Assembly: GCF_016464305.1 (NCBI RefSeq)
Contig: NZ_JAEIOJ010000006.1
Coordinates: 1 to 64,000 of the forward strand
DNA from: Umezawaea beigongshangensis
GTDB taxonomy: Bacteria > Actinomycetota > Actinomycetes > Mycobacteriales > Pseudonocardiaceae
Direction of reading: 5' to 3'
Length of the DNA stretch: 64,000 bases
In this document: positions 56,757 through 64,000 of the stretch, piece after piece
How positions within the stretch are numbered: the stretch's first letter is position 1
How the letters are laid out: each line of letters starts with the position of its first letter
The notes under the pieces: model-generated
Databases searched by the model: none
What the model was told of the DNA's origin: nothing
Seen by the model: only the letters and a program-made list of their open reading frames with translations
Position numbers and translations under genes: made by a program

Positions 56757-58433
56757 TCAGCTCAGCACCGCGGCGCGGTAGGTCTCGTCGTCCCGGACGA
56801 GTTCGGCGTGCGTGCCCCGCGCGACGACACCGCCCCCGGCGAGCAGCACGACGTGGTCGGTGGTCGACAGCAGCACCGGGCTCGTGGTGACCACGACGGT
56901 CGTGCGGCCGTCCCGCACCCGCCGGATGCCGGCCGCCACCTCGACCTCCGTGACGGCGTCGACGGCGGTGGTCGGGTCGTGCAGCACCAGCACCGGGGGC
57001 GCGGCGGCCAGCGCGCGGGCGAGCGCGACGCGCTGCCGCTGCCCGCCCGACAGCGATCGGCCGCGCGCGGAGACGAGCGTGTCGTGCCCGTCGGGCAGCG
57101 CGGCGGCGACGGAGTGCACGGCGGCGGCCTGCACGGCGGGCGCGACGTCGCCGGTGCCGATGTTCTGCGCCAGCGTCCCCTCGAACAGGTCGGCGTCGTG
57201 GGCCGCGACGACGACGGCGGTGCGGATGTCGGCCGGGTCCACCGTGGACAGCGGAACACCGTCCAGCTCCACGGTTCCCGCCTCGGGGTCGACCTCGCGG
57301 CCGAGGCAGCGCAGCAGCGCGCTCGCGTCGGCCGGGTCGTGCGCGACGACGCCGAGCAGCTCTCCGGGCGCGACCTCCAGGTCCACCGAGCGCAGCGTTC
57401 CGTGCGACACGCCGCGCAGCCGGACGCTCCCGCGCACGGGGGAGGGCAGCGCGCCGCCCGTGCCGCTCACGGCGGGAGCGGCGGCGAGCACCTCGGCCAC
57501 GCGCCGGGCCGAGGCGCGGCCCTGCGCGAACAGACCGTTGACCCAGGCGAAGATCGACAGCGGCCAGAGCAGGAACTGCGCGAGTCCGACGGCGGTGACG
57601 AGCTGGCCCACGGTGATGTCGCCCGCGGCGGCGAGACGCCCGCCGACCAGGGCGACCAGGGCCAGGAAGACGCCGGTCACGGCGAGCATCGAGCCGTCGA
57701 GCCAGGCGCGGGAGCGGGCGGCCCGGATCGCGGCGGCCATCGACTCCTGGCTGGTGACGCGGTAGCGGTCGGCGGCGGCGGCCTCCGCGCCGATGCCCTT
57801 GAGCGCGCGCAGGCCCGACACGAGGTCGGTGGCGATGCCGGAGGCGTGCGCCGCGCGCTCCTGCTCGGCGTGGCTGCGCCGCTCCAGCGGCTTGCCGAGC
57901 AGGTGCGCCAGGCCCAGCAGGCCGGGGGCGGCGACGAGGACCAGCAGCCCGAGCGGGATCGAGACGCGCAGCAGCGACACCGCGCCGACGAGCAGCGCCG
58001 TGACGGCGGCGGTCGCGGTCGGCAGCGCGAGGTTCACCGCGCCGACGCGCTGCGCGTCGGCGGAGGCCACGTCGGTCAGCTCGCCGGAGAGGCGGCCGGT
58101 CTCGGCTCCGCCGCCGGGGTGCAGCACGCGCGCGGTCAGCTCGGCGCGGATCTGGTGGGCGGCCAGGTGCGAGGCGCGCTCGGCGTTGCGGATGCTGTGC
58201 CGGAAGCTCAGCGAGAGCACCACGAACACCACGGCCAGCACGCCGAGCCACAGCGCGAGGCGGTCGGACGCACCGGTGCTGATGGCCTCGTCGATGACGA
58301 CGCCGACGATCACCGGCACCAGCGCCTCGCCGGTCTGGTGGGCCGCGCCGAGGACGGATCCGGCCACGACGTGCCGTCGCTGGCCCGTGACGGCCCGGCG
58401 CAGGACCTCCCGGCCCGTGGGTCCTGCGGGCAC
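56757..58433 (-). CDS. ABC exporter subunit with degenerate ATP site but canonical signature
   Basis: About 558 aa from GTG 58433 (ggagg 6 nt upstream; GTG 58439 also possible). Exporter-type membrane domain (GSVLGAAHQTGEALVPVIVGVVIDEAIS at the start). The ATPase domain has lost Walker A (VAHDPADASALL where GxxGxGKS/T is expected), has Walker B altered to LVLHDPTTAVD, and lacks the H-loop His (TTSPVLLS), while LSGGQRQRVALARAL is perfect. It complements the partner subunit, giving a heterodimer with one working site. An IdeR box lies 37 nt before the start. Confidence 0.88.
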   Translation of the reverse strand: MPAGPTGREVLRRAVTGQRRHVVAGSVLGAAHQTGEALVPVIVGVVIDEAISTGASDRLALWLGVLAVVFVVLSLSFRHSIRNAERASHLAAHQIRAELTARVLHPGGGAETGRLSGELTDVASADAQRVGAVNLALPTATAAVTALLVGAVSLLRVSIPLGLLVLVAAPGLLGLAHLLGKPLERRSHAEQERAAHASGIATDLVSGLRALKGIGAEAAAADRYRVTSQESMAAAIRAARSRAWLDGSMLAVTGVFLALVALVGGRLAAAGDITVGQLVTAVGLAQFLLWPLSIFAWVNGLFAQGRASARRVAEVLAAAPAVSGTGGALPSPVRGSVRLRGVSHGTLRSVDLEVAPGELLGVVAHDPADASALLRCLGREVDPEAGTVELDGVPLSTVDPADIRTAVVVAAHDADLFEGTLAQNIGTGDVAPAVQAAAVHSVAAALPDGHDTLVSARGRSLSGGQRQRVALARALAAAPPVLVLHDPTTAVDAVTEVEVAAGIRRVRDGRTTVVVTTSPVLLSTTDHVVLLAGGGVVARGTHAELVRDDETYRAAVLS

Positions 58434-58469
58434 GCGCACCTCCGGTCGAAGCGGTTCTTCAACGAAACG

Positions 58470-58488
58470 TTAGGTGAGGCTAGTCTAA
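58470..58488. promoter_or_regulatory. IdeR/DmdR-type iron box (exporter side)
   Basis: TTAGGTGAGGCTAGTCTAA matches the 19-bp actinobacterial iron box TTAGGTTAGGCTCACCTAA at 14-15 positions. It lies in the intergenic region on the side of the minus-strand ABC exporter operon. Confidence 0.8.
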
Positions 58489-58550
58489 GAATCGAGCCTC
58501 CGGACGCGGCGTAGATCACCCCCGAAAGCAGTAGCGGAGCGGGTGAGAAG

Positions 58551-58569
58551 TTAGGTTAGGGTCACCTTA
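58551..58569. promoter_or_regulatory. IdeR/DmdR-type iron box (biosynthesis side)
   Basis: TTAGGTTAGGGTCACCTTA matches the 19-bp consensus at 17 positions and lies 30 nt before the N-monooxygenase start. It should repress the plus-strand siderophore genes when iron is sufficient. Confidence 0.88.
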
Positions 58570-58599
58570 ATTCTGCTTCCGCCGCACGATGGGACCGCG

Positions 58600-59928
58600 A
58601 TGTCACAGGTACTGCCCGACGCCGACGTGCCGCTCCACGACCTCATCGGCATCGGCTTCGGTCCGTCCAACCTGGCGCTCGCGATCGCGCTGGCCGAGCA
58701 CAACGCGCAGGCGGCGGAACCGGTCACGGCGCACTTCCTGGAGCGGCAGGCCGACTTCGGCTGGCACCGCGGGATGCTGCTCGACGACGCCACCATGCAG
58801 GTGTCCTTCCTCAAGGACCTGGTGACGATGCGCAACCCCACCAGCGCGTTCAGCTTCCTGTCCTACCTGCACGAGCGCGACCGGCTGATCGACTTCATCA
58901 ACCACAAGAACCTCTTCCCGCTGCGCGCCGAGTTCCACGACTACTTGGAGTGGGCCGCCGCGAAGGTCGACGACCTGGTCTCCTACGAGCAGGAGGTGGT
59001 CGAGGTCCGGCCGGTCACCCGTGACGGCGAGGTCGTGCACTTCGACGTCGTCGCCCGCTCGGGAGACGAGGAGGTCGTGCGCCGCGCGCGCAACCTGGTC
59101 CTCGCGACGGGACTCACCCCGCACCTGCCCGACGGCGTGCGCGAGGGGGAGCGGATCTGGCACAACCGCGACTTCCTGCACCGGCTGGCCGCGTTCGGCG
59201 ACGCCTCCCCGCGGCGGTTCGTGGTGATCGGCGCCGGGCAGTCGGGCGCCGAGGTCACCGCGCACCTGCACGAGCGCTTCCCCGGCGCCGAGGTGTGCGC
59301 GGTGTTCGCCCGCTACGGCTACAGCCCGGCCGACGACAGCTCCTTCGCCAACCGGATCTTCGACCCGGCCGCGGTGGACGAGTTCTACGGCGCGCCGGAG
59401 GTCGTCAAGCGCAAGCTCATGGCCTACCACGGCAACACCAACTACGCCGTGGTGGACAACGACCTGATCGAGGAGCTGTACCGCAGGACCTACCGGGAGA
59501 AGGTGCTGGGCGCGCAGCGCCTGCGGCTGATCAACGTGTCCCGGCCCGCCGAGATCGTCGAGACGCCGGACGGCGTGCGGGTCGTGGTGGAGTCGCTGGC
59601 CACCGGCGAGCGCGAGGTGCTCGACGCCGACGCCGTGGTGTGCGCCACCGGCTACCGCCCCGCCGACCCCACCGCGCTGCTCGGCGAGCTGGCGGCGAGC
59701 TGCGAGCGCGACGAGTTCGGCCGGCTGCGGGTGGGCAGGGACTACCGGATCGCCACCGCGCCGCACGTCCGCAGCGGTGTCTACCTCCAGGGCGGGACCG
59801 AGCACACGCACGGCATCACGTCCTCGCTGCTGTCCAACACCGCGGTCCGGGTGGGGGAGATCCTGGACTCGGTGATCGCGAGCAGGTCCGCGGTCGTCCC
59901 GGCTCAGGCGCAGTACGCCGCTCTCTGA
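58600..59928 (+). CDS. L-ornithine/L-lysine N-monooxygenase of siderophore biosynthesis
   Basis: 442 aa from ATG 58600. Flavin N-hydroxylase: FAD loop GIGFGPSNLALA near residue 18, substrate region MQVSFLKDLVTMRNPTSAFSFLSYLHERDRL, NADPH loop VIGAGQSGAEV near 210, and ATGYRP. It hydroxylates the side-chain amine of Orn or Lys to make hydroxamate building blocks. The neighbouring NRPS and binding protein suggest a peptide hydroxamate siderophore; Orn is the more usual substrate in such clusters. First gene of an iron-box-controlled operon. Confidence 0.92.
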   Translation: MSQVLPDADVPLHDLIGIGFGPSNLALAIALAEHNAQAAEPVTAHFLERQADFGWHRGMLLDDATMQVSFLKDLVTMRNPTSAFSFLSYLHERDRLIDFINHKNLFPLRAEFHDYLEWAAAKVDDLVSYEQEVVEVRPVTRDGEVVHFDVVARSGDEEVVRRARNLVLATGLTPHLPDGVREGERIWHNRDFLHRLAAFGDASPRRFVVIGAGQSGAEVTAHLHERFPGAEVCAVFARYGYSPADDSSFANRIFDPAAVDEFYGAPEVVKRKLMAYHGNTNYAVVDNDLIEELYRRTYREKVLGAQRLRLINVSRPAEIVETPDGVRVVVESLATGEREVLDADAVVCATGYRPADPTALLGELAASCERDEFGRLRVGRDYRIATAPHVRSGVYLQGGTEHTHGITSSLLSNTAVRVGEILDSVIASRSAVVPAQAQYAAL

Positions 59929-60020
59929 ACCGTGTCGTGGCCCTGCGGCGCCGGACCGCGCGCGGTGTGCCTCGAATCCGGTCGCACGAACACAACTCAC
60001 GGCTCGTGAAGGGGATGGAG

Positions 60021-61037
60021 ATGTCCAGATCGTCCAGAGGGGCGCGGCTCGCCGCGATCACCGCGGTGGCCGCGCTGGCGCTGGCCGCGTGCGGTGGCGG
60101 CAGCGGCGACCCCGCGCCGAGCGACGCTCCGGCACCCGCGCCGGGCGCGTTCCCGGTGACCGTCGAGCACGTCCACGGCACGACGGAGATCCCCGCCGAG
60201 CCGAAGAGGGTCGTCACGCTCGGCCTGTCCGACCACGAGGCCGTCCTCGCGCTCGGCGTCAAGCCGGTCGGCGTCGTGGACTGGTTCAAGGAGCGCCCCT
60301 TCGGCTCGTTCCCGTGGCAGCAGCCGCTGTGGGGCGACACGCGGCCCGAGATCGTCGGCGAGCGCGACGAGTACAACGCGGAGAAGATCGCCGCCCTCGC
60401 GCCCGACCTGATCATCGCCCAGTACTCCGGCATGAACCGCGAGCAGTACGACACGCTGTCGCAGCTCGCCCCCGTGGTGGCGCAGCCGAAGGAGTACCCG
60501 CTCTACGGCGCTCCGTGGCAGAACCAGACCGAGCGCATCGGCACGGCACTGGGCAAGTCGGCCGAGGCGGAGGAGCTGATCTCCGACATCGACGCGAAGT
60601 TCGCCGCGGTCCGCGCCGAGCACCCCGAGTGGGCGCGGCAGACGGGAGTCGTCGCCGACAGCTTCAAGCCCGGCGTCTACTCGGTGTTCCAGCCGCAGGA
60701 CCCGAAGATGGTCTTCCTGAGCGAGCTGGGCTTCACCCTGCCCGACGCGATCGAGGCCCTGGTGGACCCGCAGTCCAACGTGGTCGAGTTCGGCGCGGAG
60801 AAGCTGGAGGTGCTCGACGCGGACAAGCTGGTGTGGGTCACCTCCGACCAGGGGTCCGAGGACCGCATCAAGAACGAGCAGCTCTACCAGAAGCTGAAGG
60901 TCGTCCAGGAGGGCCGCGACGTCTTCCTGAGCTACTCGACCCCGCCGATCGGCGCGGCGATCTCCTTCAACACCGTGCTGAGCGTCCCCTACGCCATCGA
61001 CCAGGCGGTGCCGCTGATCGCGGCGAAGACCAAGTGA
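60021..61037 (+). CDS. Iron-siderophore ABC transporter substrate-binding lipoprotein
   Basis: 338 aa from ATG 60021 (aagggga upstream). Lipoprotein signal with lipobox ALAAC at about residue 21. FecB/FhuD fold: PKRVVTLGLSDHEAVLALGVKPVGV near residue 67, AALAPDLIIAQYSG, SQLAPVVAQP and the long central helix. It captures the ferric siderophore for import; the matching permease and ATPase genes are not in the window. 92 nt after the monooxygenase, same strand. Confidence 0.9.
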   Translation: MSRSSRGARLAAITAVAALALAACGGGSGDPAPSDAPAPAPGAFPVTVEHVHGTTEIPAEPKRVVTLGLSDHEAVLALGVKPVGVVDWFKERPFGSFPWQQPLWGDTRPEIVGERDEYNAEKIAALAPDLIIAQYSGMNREQYDTLSQLAPVVAQPKEYPLYGAPWQNQTERIGTALGKSAEAEELISDIDAKFAAVRAEHPEWARQTGVVADSFKPGVYSVFQPQDPKMVFLSELGFTLPDAIEALVDPQSNVVEFGAEKLEVLDADKLVWVTSDQGSEDRIKNEQLYQKLKVVQEGRDVFLSYSTPPIGAAISFNTVLSVPYAIDQAVPLIAAKTK

Positions 61038-61079
61038 CCGCGGAGCACCCGCACAACGGCTTGAAAGGTGTTCGTGGAG

Positions 61080-64000
<2,921 letters not shown>

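Overview
The window comes from a very GC-rich, high-GC3 actinomycete chromosome. A lineage near the Pseudonocardiaceae (Lentzea, Saccharothrix or Actinosynnema type) is my inference. It rests on the SigD/ShbA-type sigma factor, an acVLRF1-type rescue factor, F420-type luciferase-like oxidoreductases, an ANTAR protein, the frequent GTG and TTG starts and IdeR-type iron boxes. No rRNA-scale phylogeny is possible from this piece alone.

Layout. 1-126: 3' end of a 5S rRNA and its terminator. 144-10908: housekeeping and accessory genes, namely an HD-domain dGTPase-like hydrolase, a secreted subtilase-fold protease with a Glu in place of the catalytic His, a HTH regulator, a VLRF1 release factor, an SDR enzyme, an ABC-F ATPase, a small HTH protein and an enoyl-CoA hydratase. 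10919-11061: a first 22-bp-period inverted repeat element. 11120-17985: an ABC exporter, a zinc alcohol dehydrogenase, a SIS/DeoR/MFS locus and a MobA-like transferase. 17985-25691: an epoxide-hydrolase-like enzyme, a SigD/ShbA-like sigma factor, a PfkB kinase, a class A penicillin-binding protein, an M23 peptidase and an LLM oxidoreductase. 25951-36500: a TPR protein, a LacI regulator, malQ, a small unknown protein, a translationally coupled glgX-treY-treZ glycogen-to-trehalose operon, and an ANTAR protein whose gene overlaps the end of treZ antisense. 36810-46587: csbD, a ClpC-like ATPase, a Ser/Thr kinase, a second LLM enzyme, a HAD phosphatase, an RsbA-like anti-sigma regulator, a membrane protein, a MOSC protein and one unknown gene. 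46767-54818: a LacI-controlled oligosaccharide uptake locus with an Opp/Dpp-family lipoprotein, two permeases, two ATPase genes (the first broken) and a GH1 beta-glucosidase. 54833-54986: a second 22-bp-period element. 54936-64000: a siderophore locus with a heterodimeric ABC exporter, two IdeR-type iron boxes, an ornithine/lysine N-monooxygenase, an iron-siderophore binding lipoprotein and the first module of an NRPS that runs off the window.

How the parts work together. Three systems stand out. The trehalose operon turns glycogen or maltodextrin into trehalose; malQ lies upstream, and weak stress-sigma-like promoters occur before csbD, the kinase and possibly glgX. The GH1 locus looks like import of beta-linked oligosaccharides followed by intracellular hydrolysis. 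Its first ATPase has lost about 50 nt at the ABC signature, which puts the remaining N-terminal half in frame with the downstream permease. The iron locus is a divergent, iron-repressed pair of transcription units, and its exporter has one canonical and one degenerate ATP site split across the two subunits.

The least explained structure is a family of 22-bp units. They are arranged as direct runs followed by inverted runs, start 9-15 nt after stop codons, and in one place supply the C-terminus and stop codon of a gene.
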